In this document: piece by piece, positions 29,127 to 39,976 of the stretch
Numbering within the stretch: the first letter of the stretch is position 1
Layout: each line of letters begins with the position of its first letter
Source: JBBSDP01 sp963754335
Lineage (GTDB): Bacteria; Planctomycetota; Phycisphaerae; Tepidisphaerales; Tepidisphaeraceae
DNA: 64,000 nucleotides
Assembly: GCA_963754335.1 (NCBI GenBank)
Contig: CAVWFQ010000009.1
Span: 310,001-374,000 of the forward strand
Direction of reading: 5' to 3'
The notes under the pieces: generated by a model
The model's database searches: none
What the model was told of the DNA's origin: nothing
Seen by the model: the letters and a program-made list of their open reading frames with translations, nothing else
Made by a program: the position numbers and the translations under genes

Positions 29127-30605
29127 TTTGTGTTTGCCCCTGGGGCTGCGGCCAGCGCTTTTTCCAATGCGGCCCGGCGCTGACGCGCGTCGGCCAGCGG
29201 ATCAAAGCCGGCCGGAGCGCGGCCAATGGTTCCCAGCCAGTCAAAAGCACGTACTCGCGCCGCCGGAGAACTGTCTTCCAGGAAAATGTAATTCTGTGTC
29301 ACGATGCGCGAGACGAGGTCTGGCGTGGATGAAGCGCCGCGCAGGGCTTCGGTGAGGGCATCGGCATGGCGGCCGGCCTCACCGGCATGAACGGTCAGCA
29401 CGGAACTCAGTTCCGGCGGAAGTTTTCCGTCGGTTGAAAGCTGCGTCATGAGCTCGTATGCCGATTGTTCCAAAATCCATCCCAGCGATTGTTTTTCCAC
29501 CGTGCCGGCCGACTCAGCCTTGGTGTGTACCGCCGAGGCGAGTCGCGCGAGCGTGGCCTCATCGGCGACGAGAGACATGTCTCCGCAGGTGGGCGCGGCG
29601 GTTTGATCGCACAGATAAACCAGCGCCGCCCGCGGTGATCCTGGCCGCGAAAGCGATTGCAGCGCCGCGAGCAACCCTGAGGCTTCCGAATCGACGCCAT
29701 TTTCGTCCAGCAGTCGTTTTGAAGCCTGTGTCGCCGCCCGGTTGGCGCGAAGCACATTATCCGTGTAGACGAGTTCCGTCAGCGGATCGGATAAGTCAGG
29801 CCGCACTTCGATCACCGCGGCGACCGCGCTCGTTGAATTGAGCGAAAAGGGCGCGATGACCGCGGACAGATCTTTTCCGTTCGTCAGCGGGCGATTCAGG
29901 ATCGCCAGCTCGCGCTGAAGCACGGGGGGCTCGTGGGCGGCCATGGATTCCGAGTGCTCGTCCGATTCTGTTCCTGTCTTGCCGAGCGGAATCAGATTTT
30001 GGACCGCCAGGCCGATTTGTAGCGTCTGATCGCTCTTTGCCGCGTCGGCGCTGCTGATGCGGCACAGATCGATTTCTACCAGTCGATGCGTTGTTTGACC
30101 CGTTGCAGGATCTTTCAGCTCGGCCGGGTCGGCGAAGCGGAAAGTGAGCGTTGCGCCGTTCGGCAGCGCGCCCTGAAGCACGATCGGCTTGAACGTCGGA
30201 GCAGTGGCGTTGCCGACAAGTGAGACGACGAATGAATTGGCATCGGAGACGGATCCGGCGCGGGCACCCCGCGTGAGCTGGCCGTACGAGGGGACCGGCG
30301 TTCCACCACGGCTGGCGACGACCAGTGCCGACTGCGCTCTCGATGGGCTGAAGAACATTACCGGGTATCCGATCCAGCCGCATAAAAGTCACCTTTACGG
30401 ACAAGGCATCTTTGGCGGATGTTTCCTTGATCGGATCGGTCAGCGGGCCGGAAAGGGGCGTTCCGGGGTACAACCGCACCGATGTGACCGGCTCCGGAGG
30501 CGGGGGGGGTGGCGGAGGCTGGCGCGATGCGCAGCCTGCCATCGCGAGCAGGTTTACGGCCAGAAGACAAATTCGCAGCGTTGCGCTCGGCACCAATGAT
30601 TTCAC
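29123..30605 (-). CDS. Proline-rich lipoprotein of unknown function (one frameshift)
   Basis: I start at GTG 30605 (MKSLVPSATLRICLLAVNLL) because a lipobox, MAGCASR, follows and GGAG lies about 10 bases upstream; further upstream ATGs add an unlikely leader. A run of prolines follows the lipid-anchor Cys. The mature part has a beta-rich domain (TFMRLDRIPGNV, FKPIVLQGALPNGATLTFRF) and a long helical C-terminal half. The frame changes near 30345. The stop overlaps the start of the AsmA-like gene by 4 bp, which implies translational coupling and a joint role in the envelope. Confidence 0.65.
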
Positions 30606-30713
30606 GCCGCGTAAACTCCAGATCTGCCCTCTCCCACAATTTCGCATGATAGAACACCGCGTGACGCTTTCAAGAAAGAATTGTGCCTGCGACACCGCGC
30701 CGCTGGCGTGAGA

Positions 30714-31790
30714 TCATTCGCGCGGCGCGGAGGCCTTTTGAATTACACTTTCGACTTGCCGAATCAATTGGCCTCCTTCATCGTCGGCGAACTCCAGCGC
30801 CAGATCGAGTCGCCAGATCGGCATTCCGCTATCGAGCGATGAAACAGGAATTTTAACCCAGTCTTTGGCCGTCGTCACCAGCATCTGTGCTCGCGCCGCC
30901 AGCGCTGCGGATCGAACCTGATCGATGTCCGATGCGGTAAATTCATGATGATCCGAAAAGAAATGATGCCCTGCATAATTGCCGCCGTGTGCGGACATCT
31001 GCGCGTCCAGCGCCTGCGGATCGCCAATCCCACAGAACAGGAAAAATCGCCGTTGGCCCAATTCGCTGATCGGTAGCGCCGCACGCGTCGCGACAGACGC
31101 TGAATGCGAGCTCAGGCCGATGTGGACGTGGGCGCACCGATAGATTTTGGCGTTTGACTGATGACGGTGAAGAGTCGCTTCGATATTCGACACCGCTTCG
31201 GGAGAAACCTGATTGACGTGCGTGACGATAAAGGCGTCCGCACGGCGCAATCCGCTGAGTGGCTCACGCAGCATGCCACGCGGCAGGACGTGGCCGTATC
31301 CGAAGGGATCCCGGGCGTTGATCAGGACCAGGTCCAGATCGCGCCGCACGGCTCGATGCTGGAATCCATCATCGAGCAGGAAAATATCGATCGCCGGATC
31401 GTCGCGCAGGACTTGTTCCGCGGCTGCGACTCGATTCGGATTGGCGATCAGCCTCACGCGATTGGGGCCGTTTGGGTTCAGCGACTGATCGAGCATTCGT
31501 TGCTCGTCACCCAGTTGGCCGGTTGATTTGTAGCCGCGCGAAAGGACGCAGACGTTGCGTCCTGCGTCGCGGAGTCGCCGGGCAAGGAATTCAACAGCCG
31601 GCGTCTTTCCCGTCCCACCCGTCGTGATGTTCCCGACACTGATGACAGGCCTCGAAAGTCGGCGCGATTTGTTAAGCCCCTTTTCATAAAGGAAATTTCG
31701 CAGCCGCAAGGCAGAAGCATAAAAAGGCTCGGCGACCCCCGTCGCCAGTCGAATCGTCGAGGCGCCGATCCCGCGGCTTTCCCCGCTCAT
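30714..31790 (-). CDS. lpxK: Tetraacyldisaccharide 4'-kinase LpxK
   Basis: Phosphorylates the 4' position of the lipid A disaccharide at the inner membrane. The 358-residue protein is intact. It has VISVGNITTGGTGKTP (Walker A about residues 58-63), VLSRGYKS, the DDGFQHR motif with catalytic acidic residues, and FCGIGDPQALD. A short hydrophobic N-terminal helix (AEPFYASALRLRNFLYEKG) fits membrane association. Length and motif order match the family. It is the clearest sign of a lipid A-based outer membrane in this organism. Confidence 0.95.
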   Translation of the reverse strand: MSGESRGIGASTIRLATGVAEPFYASALRLRNFLYEKGLNKSRRLSRPVISVGNITTGGTGKTPAVEFLARRLRDAGRNVCVLSRGYKSTGQLGDEQRMLDQSLNPNGPNRVRLIANPNRVAAAEQVLRDDPAIDIFLLDDGFQHRAVRRDLDLVLINARDPFGYGHVLPRGMLREPLSGLRRADAFIVTHVNQVSPEAVSNIEATLHRHQSNAKIYRCAHVHIGLSSHSASVATRAALPISELGQRRFFLFCGIGDPQALDAQMSAHGGNYAGHHFFSDHHEFTASDIDQVRSAALAARAQMLVTTAKDWVKIPVSSLDSGMPIWRLDLALEFADDEGGQLIRQVESVIQKASAPRE

Positions 31791-31874
31791 GATTGCGCAA
31801 AGCGCCCGCTTCGCGCGGAACGGATGATGGAGTAGGCGTTGGAGAAGTCACGTCGGCTTGTGAGTATGGGCTCC

Positions 31875-31971
31875 GTGTCACGGCTTTCCAAGCCGTGACT
31901 CCTGTACTCAGAGATCGAAGTCGAGAACAAGGAGCCGGAGTACCGGCACACGGCTTGGAAAGCCGTGACAC
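31875..31971. repeat. REPIN-like inverted pair (GTCACGGCTTTCCAAGCCGTGAC)
   Basis: Two palindromes in inverted orientation, 31875-31899 and 31947-31971, each with arms CACGGCTT and AAGCCGTG, are separated by about 47 bp. It ends 2 bp from the stop codon of gluQRS. The same design (CACGG..TTTCCAA..CCGTG) appears at 62029-62088, so the two elements are likely related. Confidence 0.75.
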
Positions 31972-31973
31972 GA

Positions 31974-32929
31974 TCAATCGATTACTTTCTGCCGAAGCCA
32001 TCGATCGTCGTCGGCCGTGAAGGTGACGGGTGATCGCGGGACATTGCGTAAATCGAATCGATCGATCAATTCCTGCGCTGATCGTGTCGGTGCAGTGAGT
32101 TCCACACCATCGCGCCACCAGAGCAAGCAGCCGGCCCGGTGCAACTCCCTGCTCGCGATAGTATGCAAGCCGCGTGTCTCCATGCCGCTTGGCCAGTCGT
32201 CTCCCGTCGGGGCCGGTGACGAGAGGAAGATGCCAGTAACGCGGAATCTGCCGATTCCATCCGAGGGCATGGTAGATCAGAATTTGCCGCGGTGTGGAAT
32301 CAAGCAGGTCATCGCCGCGGACGACGTCAGTGATGCCCATCGCCGCGTCGTCGATGACGACCGCAAGCTGATAAGCCGGCGTTCCATCTCCTTTGGCAAC
32401 GACAAAGTCACCGAGAGTGGCCATTTCAAATACGACCTGACCGCGAATCTCGTCGTTATATTCAAGACGCTGCGGCCGACTGCGAAAACGCAGGGCGGGC
32501 GCACGGCCGGAGGCGGCCTGCGCCGCCTCGATCGAAGCAAAGCGATCGCGGCAGGTGCCGGGATAAACCGCCGATCCGTCCTCCGAATGTGGAGCGCTGG
32601 CCGACGCTTCGATTTCCTTGCGAGTGCAGACGCATGGATAGACAAAGCCGCCGTCCACAAGGCGTTTGATTGCCTGGCCGTAAATCTGCATCCGCAGGAT
32701 TGATAGACCGGACCTTCATCCCAATCGAGTCCGAGCCATTGCAGATCTCGGATCAAGCCGCGGTCCGCACCGCGCTTGATGTGCGGTCCGTCAAGGTCTT
32801 CGATCCTGAGCACGACCCGCCAGTTGTTTTGCTTCGCCAGAAGCCAGTTGATTAGAAAAGTCCGGGCATTGCCCAGATGCAGGCACCGGTGGGGGAAGGG
32901 GCCAATCGGGTCGTTCGCTCTGACGGCAT
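31974..32929 (-). CDS. gluQ: Glutamyl-Q tRNA(Asp) synthetase (three frameshifts)
   Basis: Attaches glutamate to the queuosine at position 34 of tRNA-Asp. From ATG 32929 the protein reads MPSERTTRLAPSPTG. The HIGH-type motif LHLGNARTFL needs one C restored near 32880. It continues LRIEDLDGPHIKRGA, and a second break follows GPVYQS near 32705. Then come zinc ligands in YPCVCTRKE, VVRGDDLLDSTPRQI and the KMSKS-like GRRLAKRHGD. A third break near 32095 restores the end SAQELIDRFDL to a stop at 31974. It lacks the anticodon-binding domain of GluRS, as GluQ-RS should. The downstream frame running into lpxK is an artefact. Confidence 0.85.
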
Positions 32930-32931
32930 CG

Positions 32932-34083
32932 TTACCAGTCGAAGTTGTCGGTCACGCTTACAAAAAAACGCCCTTCAGTTTCGACGACAATCTGGTTCGC
33001 GCCGGCGTGAAGATGGATGGGAATCCGGTAGCCGCCCGGATGCCATCCCTTTGACGGAGTGTCCGGCCCGCCGTACAGGCGTTTGCCGTTAAACCAGCAG
33101 GTGTGGAGGTCGCCGCCGACATTCAGAAAGGCATCGCGATCTTTCGGTGAATCATAGTTGGTCATCGCGATGAAAGACTTGGCCGGTCCGAAGAGATCCT
33201 GTAGCGAAATGGCAACGCCGCGACGGCGTTCCTGGTCGAGCCAGAAGTTTTCCGGCTTCTTTTCCTCGGGGAGGGTTTCGGTTTTCCAATGATCATCCAC
33301 GTGCAGCGCGCCGATCGACTTCTCGTCCAACGCGGGAGTCGCATCATGGATCGCGAGGATCTTCCAATCCCGGATCACTCCGGGCAATAGATTGACATGA
33401 AGCTCGGTTGGCACGGGCACATCGGAATCTCCCATCGCATCGAGGATCGCGCGGGCCATATAGCGAAAGCCAGCGAGGTTGAGATGTGCGCCGTCGAGCC
33501 ACATCGTCGATTCCTTGCTGCGCGCTTCCTGCATCCTGCCGTAAACTTCCGCCACCGGCAGGTCGAATTTCGCCGCAACGCGATGCAGAATGACATTGAC
33601 CTTCTGTAGTGCCGGTTCTTCGCCGGCAAATTGCGGCCCGAGATTGCTGGTTGTCAAAATCATCAGGCGGACTTTTTCTGATTTCATCCGCTCGGCGATG
33701 GCCGTGATTGTCGCTTCAAAGTCGGCCATGCTGACGCCGCTCCCCACGTCATTGATGCCTGTGTTCAGCGTGACGAGCGTTGGATGGAATACGAACACAT
33801 CCCTGTCGAGCCGCTTTAGCATCCCGGCTGCGGTGTCTCCCCCGAGGCCGGCGCCGAAAAAGCGAGGCGTCGGCTTGCCCGCTTCCCGCAGCGCCTGTTC
33901 AACAAGCAGTGCGTAGGTTTGACCGTCGGTGATCGAATCGCCAAGGCTGACAATTCGCTCGGGGGAACTGGGTGAGGTGGTGCTTTGTTCAACGCCATGA
34001 ACGTTGGATGCAATGAGCGCGAGGGCAATCGCTACAAGAGAATGGAAGACTTGGATTTTGGAGAATCGACGGCTTAAAAGCAT
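32932..34083 (-). CDS. Secreted SGNH/GDSL hydrolase with C-terminal beta domain
   Basis: Exported esterase-like protein of 383 residues. The signal peptide FHSLVAIALALIASNVHG is near the N-terminus. The SGNH blocks are VSLGDSITDG (Ser), FGAGLGGDTA (Gly), TGINDV (Asn) and WLDGAHLNLAGF (Asp/His). After about residue 240 a second, beta-rich domain ends with HAGANQIVVETEG; it may bind carbohydrate. Its stop is 2 bp from the start of gluQRS, so the two are probably co-transcribed although functionally unrelated. Confidence 0.85.
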   Translation of the reverse strand: MLLSRRFSKIQVFHSLVAIALALIASNVHGVEQSTTSPSSPERIVSLGDSITDGQTYALLVEQALREAGKPTPRFFGAGLGGDTAAGMLKRLDRDVFVFHPTLVTLNTGINDVGSGVSMADFEATITAIAERMKSEKVRLMILTTSNLGPQFAGEEPALQKVNVILHRVAAKFDLPVAEVYGRMQEARSKESTMWLDGAHLNLAGFRYMARAILDAMGDSDVPVPTELHVNLLPGVIRDWKILAIHDATPALDEKSIGALHVDDHWKTETLPEEKKPENFWLDQERRRGVAISLQDLFGPAKSFIAMTNYDSPKDRDAFLNVGGDLHTCWFNGKRLYGGPDTPSKGWHPGGYRIPIHLHAGANQIVVETEGRFFVSVTDNFDW

Positions 34084-34095
34084 GAGTCTCTCTGA

Positions 34096-34166
34096 TGTAG
34101 GACAGCCGCCCTCGGCTGTGTGTTCGTCCGAAAACTGAAGACACAGCCGAGGGCGGCTGTGCTACA
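34096..34166. repeat. REPIN-like inverted pair (ACAGCCGCCCTCGGCTGTG)
   Basis: Left unit at 34096-34121 and right unit at 34141-34166 are near-perfect reverse complements (TGTAGGACAGCCGCCCTCGG and its mirror with GTGCTACA), separated by about 19 bp. The element contains the stop codon of the glycoside hydrolase-like gene (34162-34164), so it was inserted at or over that gene's end. Confidence 0.8.
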
Positions 34167-37100
34167 TGCCTCCCAGCGTCCACCGTACCGTACAACTCGG
34201 CTGACCGCTCCAGTAGGGGTGAAGCGTCAGGCCGTTGGTCTTGGTCGCGCTCTTGTCTTCGCCGAACACCAGGGCGGGGCCGCCGGTGCGGTTCACACGG
34301 AAGGTAAAGCCGAAGCTGGCGCCGGCTCTCGGGGTCCATTCCTTGAGTTCACTCCAGGGGATGGCGATTTCATAGGTGGTCACGTTCCCGTTTCGCTTGA
34401 CGATGCATTGCCCGCCTTCAACCGGTCCCTGATCGAATTTCGCGCGTACCTGGCGCGGGAAGTAGTGGCTGCGGGGGACGCCGGGCGCGAGCAGCCGCCA
34501 GAGTTCCGTGCTGCCGTCGGTGCAGGCATACGCGGCGTATTCGTAATCGGTATCCGGCATGGCGTGAAAGCCGGTGGTAAGGCGATCCGTGTCGGTGACC
34601 AGATCGTGATTCTCATAGCCGGGGATGATATCGAAAGCGAATTGAAGGCTGTTCCCGTCATAAGGGCTGTCGGGGGCGAAATCCTTTTTATAGACATGCG
34701 GCGCTTTGGTGAAGTCGATCGGGCGGCCACTGTTCTTATGTTCCCAGTAAAACCGGAGCATGCTGCTCTTGAAGGCGCCCGCCACTTCCGGACGCGTGTT
34801 CATGATCCTCTCGAACTCGGGCCATTTGGGATCGGCGTGAGCGCGCTGCATGTCGCCGGCATTGTTGAGATCGACCATGAAGCATTTCAAGTAATCCGCC
34901 AGTGACTCGCACATGGCATTGTCCCGGCTGCTGTAGAAATACTGATCCTGATCCCATTTGCCCAGACGGACGTGTGCGGCCGCGCCGGTGGGATCGTTAA
35001 CGCGTGCGGCAATGTAAAAGAATTTGTCATCGTAGGCCGCCTTGAGCTCCGCGTAACTTCCGTCCGGCTGCTGTTCAACGAATTTGTTGAACGGTTGCCA
35101 GGCCTGGAGCGTCGCGTCCGCCTTTTTGGCGCTGGCACGGACTGGAACGCCCAGATCCGTGTTCCAGTCATCGAGATCGCCGTCAATTTTCTTGGTGGAC
35201 TTTCGCGCCAGCAGCACGTGCAGCGTTTCCTTCCATTGCGCCTGTCCGGCGTCGCTTTCGAAGTCGTACTTAAACGCGTAGGCGTTGGCCGGCGAGGCCG
35301 CTCCCTTGGCTATTTCGACCTTAAAATCCTTTGTTTCACCGGGAGAGAGTTCGATTTCGAGATTTTCGTTCTTAAGCGAAAGATTCTCCGGCGCCGTGAC
35401 CTTCAACTTGCCGGAGACCGGTCGGTTCAGCAGGTTGTGCACGGTCACATCACAGGAAGTACCCGCGGCCTCCACCGGCGATCCAAAATCGTGGGCGATG
35501 ATCTCAACAGGACGAGCGCCGTCGATTTTCGAGGCGCTAAGTCGGTCCTGGATCAGCGCAACCCCGCCGTTCGGCGCGCAGATACCATCCCTGTAGATCC
35601 ATTGGAATCTTGATTGATTTCTCTCCCTTGAAGGCGGGATTGCCCGCCATGTCGAAGGCTTCGATCCGGCGGTCGGCATTATCGATGGTGATGGTGCCAC
35701 CCTGGCTTTGATTGAGCTGCCACCAGATGCTGTCTTTGGTTCCTCCGCCGAACGCGGAGAGATTGGGCCGCAGCCTGCCGAGCAGGATCACGACGGCATC
35801 GGGATCTTCTCCAAACTGGAATGCGAAGGGGAGGCTCTTCAGGAAGAGCATCTTCTGGAATGGGCGGCCGGTGAGGAAGACGTTAAGCACGTTCGCCGCC
35901 AGCGCCGCCGGCTTGGGAAAGCGGAATTCGTCAGTGCCGCCGGGGGTGTTGTAGTACATCATCGGCGACTGCATCGGGTCGATCATCTTGTCACCGCAGG
36001 CCAGGAACTGGGTGACGAACTGATACGCGAGCATTTCGGTCGAAGCGCCCCAGGTTTCCGTTTCAATCACCGGCTTGTTGCCCCATTTGCGCATCACCAT
36101 CGAACTGTAGTTGTTCGGCGGCATCACGTAATGATCGCTGATCATATCGATTCGCTTCATCCACTCGGCGCGATCCTCGCCGGTCAGGAACTTGTCCTCC
36201 AGGTTCATGATCGAGCCGGCGGTGACGGCGCTGACGCCAGCGTCGGCGTGATGGATGCCGTCCGCCATCGCCTTAAAGACGGCGCGATAGTGCGGCGAAT
36301 CGCTTTCCCACCCGGAAGTGGAGAGGGGCTCCCACGGCTCGTTCCAGCATTCGATGGCCCAGAGAGAACCCACCCCGCCCTTTGGCCCGAATCGCTTGCA
36401 GAATTCGGTGACCCATCGGGAATATTCCGGAAGGTAGGCGTCGTCCGGCGTGTGGTCCTGCATCCAGCCGACGATGCCCGGCGTGGGGCCGGTGAAGGGC
36501 ATTGCTTCGTACGAGACAGCGCCGAGTGTGACGACCACTTTGAGATTCGCCTCGGCCATCATCTTGAGCGGTTCATCGAGATGGCTCCAATCGATTGAGC
36601 CGTCCCTTTTGTTCCATCCCCACATTCCGGGCAGTTCCCACCGCACAACTTTTACGCCGAGGCGCGTGAGGATAGCCAATCGCTCGCGCCGGGCAGCCGG
36701 ATCGTTGCGGCTCTTATCATTGAGACCACCTTCGAGGAAACTCCCGCCTTCGGCCATCATCGGAACATCCGTGCGCGATCCATCGACTGGCTTCATCGCA
36801 CAGAACAGAACAGAGAAACTGAGGATGCTCGCCGTTGGGGGCGATCGTGATGACGTAACAGCCGTAGGTCTGCGGCAGCGGGATTTTGACATCAAGCGTT
36901 GCGACGGCGGCGGCCTTATCTTCGATTTTGACCGGAACCTGAGTTGTGCCACATTGCCGAACCACATCAACAACGGGCGGCGGCGTCATGCTCCATCCCA
37001 TCGGCTTCTGGTCATACAACTTCCCCTGTCGCGTGGAGACCTCCTGAACGGCGAGGGTCACGGAATTGAGGGGGACGTCCTTTCTGGTGACCTGCACGGT

Positions 37101-37301
37101 CAGCTCCGCCTCTTCGCCGGGGTAGAAAATCGCACCTGGCTTGCCGACTTTGAGTACTTGGTAATCGATGCTCGGAGCGACGCAGCCGAGGGATTTGAGG
37201 TTGTCGGGGTCCAGCATTTCGTTATCCCCGCGGGCCGCGGGCGAAAGCAGCGGGAGCAGGAACATCAGTGGGGAGAGAAATACAGGGGTTGAGAAGCGCA
37301 T
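34162..37301 (-). CDS. Secreted glycoside hydrolase-like protein with CBM9/DOMON-type C-terminus (two frameshifts)
   Basis: About 1045 residues. From ATG 37301 (upstream GAGGAAC) a signal peptide (FLSPLMFLLPLLSPAARG) leads into a beta domain. After a frame change near 36830 comes a TIM-barrel glycosidase-like domain: VVRWELPGMWGWN, IECWNEPWEPLS (likely acid/base Glu after Asn), PVIETETWGAS (likely nucleophile Glu). A further frame change near 35595 leads to a beta sandwich and a C-terminal KIDGDLDDWN domain of CBM9/DOMON type. The fold suggests clan GH-A, but I cannot name the family or substrate. It lies upstream of the SGNH hydrolase on the same strand. Confidence 0.75.
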
Positions 37302-37627
37302 CGCTGTTCCTCGGGCGCAGTCAAAGATTCGGCGGTCCAAAAAGTCTCTCCCTCTCCCGGTACTCCGGGAGAGGGCGCGGGGTGAAGGTCTTCGACGCAC
37401 GATACCGATGGCCCTCACCCCAACCCTCTCCCAGAGTACTGGGAGAGGGAGAAGGAGCTTTGCCGACGGTTCGCTTGCACTCCCTCGTTCCTTTCATGCA
37501 GGCGACCGTTGATACGTTTTGCGTTCCAGGCCGTTGATCGCCCGCGTGTGCACCGCCACGCAGTTGGACGGGAAATCCCGAGCGAGATAGGTTGAAGCAG
37601 CTCGTTCTTAAAATGGAGGTTTCCGTC
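37302..37627. other. Intergenic region between divergent secreted-protein genes
   Basis: No gene seen. It holds a REPIN-like element (37344-37456) and presumably divergent promoters for the glycosidase-like gene and the propeller gene. The only clear regulatory base signal is GGAGG at 37615-37619, 8 bp before the ATG at 37628. Confidence 0.5.
37344..37456. repeat. REPIN-like inverted pair (CTCTCCC..GGGAGAG family)
   Basis: Left unit CCCTCTCCCGGTACTCCGGG followed by AGAGGG, and right unit CCCTCTCCCAGAGTACTGGG followed by AGAGGG, flank a pair of mirrored tracts GGGGTGAAGG and CCCTCACCCC. The whole block folds on itself. This type of element (CCTCACCCC.. CTCTCCC) is widespread in bacterial genomes. 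Confidence 0.75.
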
Positions 37628-39961
37628 ATGGCGATTCGTTGGCGACCGATTCCAGCTTCGCTTCTGCTTTTATCGATGTCGACGATTTGCCGAGCCGACA
37701 TCACGTTCGAGTTCACGCTGCCCAAGGCTGCAACCACCAGCGCCGGCGTTTTCACGCCAGATGGAAAACTCGTGCGCGTCCTCTGGTCGATGCAGAAGCT
37801 TGAAGTCGGGCACTTTACACGCTCATGGGACGGCCGAGACGAGTTCGGCGCCAAAGCGCCGGCCGGCGATTATGTATTCAAAGTTGCCGCCAATCGCGCG
37901 ACTTATCGCAACGTGGGCGCGATCGGCAACAGCGGTTTGCCTCCCGATCCGGCCCATCACACGCCGGCCGCGATGCTTTCGGTCGTCGTCGATTCCGAAG
38001 GGGCGATCTATACCGCCCACGGCTGGGACGAGGCGGGGGCCGACTTCAAGAAATGGGACAAGGACGGCAATTCCGTCTACGACGCGCAATACCAGATTCG
38101 CAACGGTCAGCCGAACGGCGCAGCCTATTCCGTCGCCGTGGATGACGATTATCTCTACTGCGGAATGGGAGGCTGGCCGGATCCGACCTGGAAGGAAGCG
38201 CAGCAAATCCAGCGCTTCCATCGCAAGGACGGCAAGGCGGAAAAGTTCACGAAAGTGAACCGGCCTGACGGGCATATTCAGATTTACGAATGGCCCAGCA
38301 AGCGTGCGCCAGCGGGAGCATCGGAGGCCGACCTGGACCGATACAAACTCCCACTGCGCACGTTGGCGATTCGTGGCGACACGATCTTTTGTGCAGACTG
38401 GCTAGGTAATCGCATCCTGAAGTTCAACAAAGCGACCGGTGAATCGCTCGGGGAATTTCCGGTCGAATTGCCAGAGGCGCTAGCGATCGACGCCAGCGGA
38501 CGACTTTGGGTTGGCCACGACCATCACGTCGTCTCGATCTTCGATGCCGACGGCCACCAGATCGCCCAGCCGATTACGGATCTGGGAGAAATCGAGGCGA
38601 TATCAGTTGGCCCGCGCGGACAATTGGCCATTGCTGACAGCGCCGCCGGGCAGGTGAAGATTTATTCGATTGAAGGAAACAAGGCGGCAATCGACGGAAC
38701 TTTGGGTCAAAAAGCCAAGCCGGGCGATCGAGATCCGTCGCATTTCTTTCATCTGCGCGGGGTGGCGTTTGGCACCGACGGAAGCGTGGTGACGATTCAA
38801 AATGAACCGGTCGGCGGCGCACGACTGGCAAAATGGACTTTGGAACCGAAGCTCACCGGGAAAGGCCAGGTTACGGCTTGGGACATCGACCCAAAGCTCG
38901 CGTGGGAGCAGTTCGGCTGCGAATTTGTGTCGCTCGGCAATTACGGCGCAGACGATCCCGACACGTTCTGTTCCATGACACTTCATAATTACCGCCTCCT
39001 CAATCACAACGCCGGGAAATGGGAATACACCGGCGACGGCGCGCTCGAGCCGGTGAAATATCGATCCGATCCACATGGCGTGCCACGCCTGCTCAAGCTT
39101 GGCGAAAATCATTTCTTCTATCTTCCCTCGGGCGACGGTGTGCAGATCTATCGAGTTGAAAAAAATGTATTTCATCTCGCCGCCCTCATTGGCGGCCGCA
39201 GTCCTTCGCCCGATGGAAAGAAAGAGGGAGATAAGCTGGGACAATGGACCTGGCACGACGCCGTCGGCGACGGTTCGCCGCAGCCGACCCGGATCGGATG
39301 GTTCAAGCAGCCCGGCGAGGGACATTACTCCGTCTTCGGCATCGACGTAGATAGCCAGGGCAACATCTGGTTCGCCAATACGGAAACGCAAAGCATTGTG
39401 ATGATTCCAATCGGCCCGCTCGATCCGCGCGGCAATCCGACCTACGACTGGAAGAACGCTCGCGACGCGGTTGCGAAAGATGCTTCGCCTCTGAAGTTCC
39501 GTCCCAACATGGCGCAGCACGCCGACGATGGCTCGATCTACGCCTTCGGCTGGAGCGATAAGTGGCCGGAGCCGAAGAACAATCCATTCTGGATGGGCGG
39601 CACTACGCTGGCTCGATTTGACGCGAAGGGAAACCGGCTCTGGGCCGTCCAGCTCCCCGCATTATGCGTCGGGCTCGACAGCATCCCCGGCGGCGGCGGG
39701 TGCATGGCCGGGCAGGGGGACGGCGCGAAGATCCATCATTTCACCTCTGACGGTTTGTACGTCGGCATGCTCTCGCCGGGCGACGCGATGGCCAAACAAA
39801 GCGGGTGGCTCGACAACCACGCATCGGTTGCGATCAACCGCGACCCGCGTGATCAGGTGCTGGATATCTTCGCCGAGGATGATTTGGTCCTGCGAATCGG
39901 CTGGTATCGCGTGGATGACCGGAAAATTGAAGTGATCAGCGGAAACATTCATAAGCCGTGA
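37628..39961 (+). CDS. Secreted beta-propeller protein with FlgD-like Ig start
   Basis: 777 residues from ATG 37628, chosen for its GGAGG with 8-bp spacing and the signal peptide after it (IPASLLLLSMSTICRAD). Residues about 25-100 resemble FlgD-type Ig (SWDGRDEFGAKAPAGDYVFKV split by the usual G.. turn). The rest is an NHL/SMP30-like propeller, for example AIDASGRLWVGHDHH, GPRGQLAIADSAAGQVKIYS and GIDVDSQGNIWFANTETQS. No catalytic motif is obvious. It is divergent from the glycosidase-like gene and may bind or process the same glycan; that link is inference from position. Confidence 0.7.
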   Translation: MAIRWRPIPASLLLLSMSTICRADITFEFTLPKAATTSAGVFTPDGKLVRVLWSMQKLEVGHFTRSWDGRDEFGAKAPAGDYVFKVAANRATYRNVGAIGNSGLPPDPAHHTPAAMLSVVVDSEGAIYTAHGWDEAGADFKKWDKDGNSVYDAQYQIRNGQPNGAAYSVAVDDDYLYCGMGGWPDPTWKEAQQIQRFHRKDGKAEKFTKVNRPDGHIQIYEWPSKRAPAGASEADLDRYKLPLRTLAIRGDTIFCADWLGNRILKFNKATGESLGEFPVELPEALAIDASGRLWVGHDHHVVSIFDADGHQIAQPITDLGEIEAISVGPRGQLAIADSAAGQVKIYSIEGNKAAIDGTLGQKAKPGDRDPSHFFHLRGVAFGTDGSVVTIQNEPVGGARLAKWTLEPKLTGKGQVTAWDIDPKLAWEQFGCEFVSLGNYGADDPDTFCSMTLHNYRLLNHNAGKWEYTGDGALEPVKYRSDPHGVPRLLKLGENHFFYLPSGDGVQIYRVEKNVFHLAALIGGRSPSPDGKKEGDKLGQWTWHDAVGDGSPQPTRIGWFKQPGEGHYSVFGIDVDSQGNIWFANTETQSIVMIPIGPLDPRGNPTYDWKNARDAVAKDASPLKFRPNMAQHADDGSIYAFGWSDKWPEPKNNPFWMGGTTLARFDAKGNRLWAVQLPALCVGLDSIPGGGGCMAGQGDGAKIHHFTSDGLYVGMLSPGDAMAKQSGWLDNHASVAINRDPRDQVLDIFAEDDLVLRIGWYRVDDRKIEVISGNIHKP

Positions 39962-39976
39962 CGAAGAGGGAACTGG

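Noticed and set aside
31684..32691. GluQ-RS gene overlapping lpxK
   Set aside because: The last 100 codons of that frame are not protein-like. A one-base correction near 32095 ends the protein normally at 31974.
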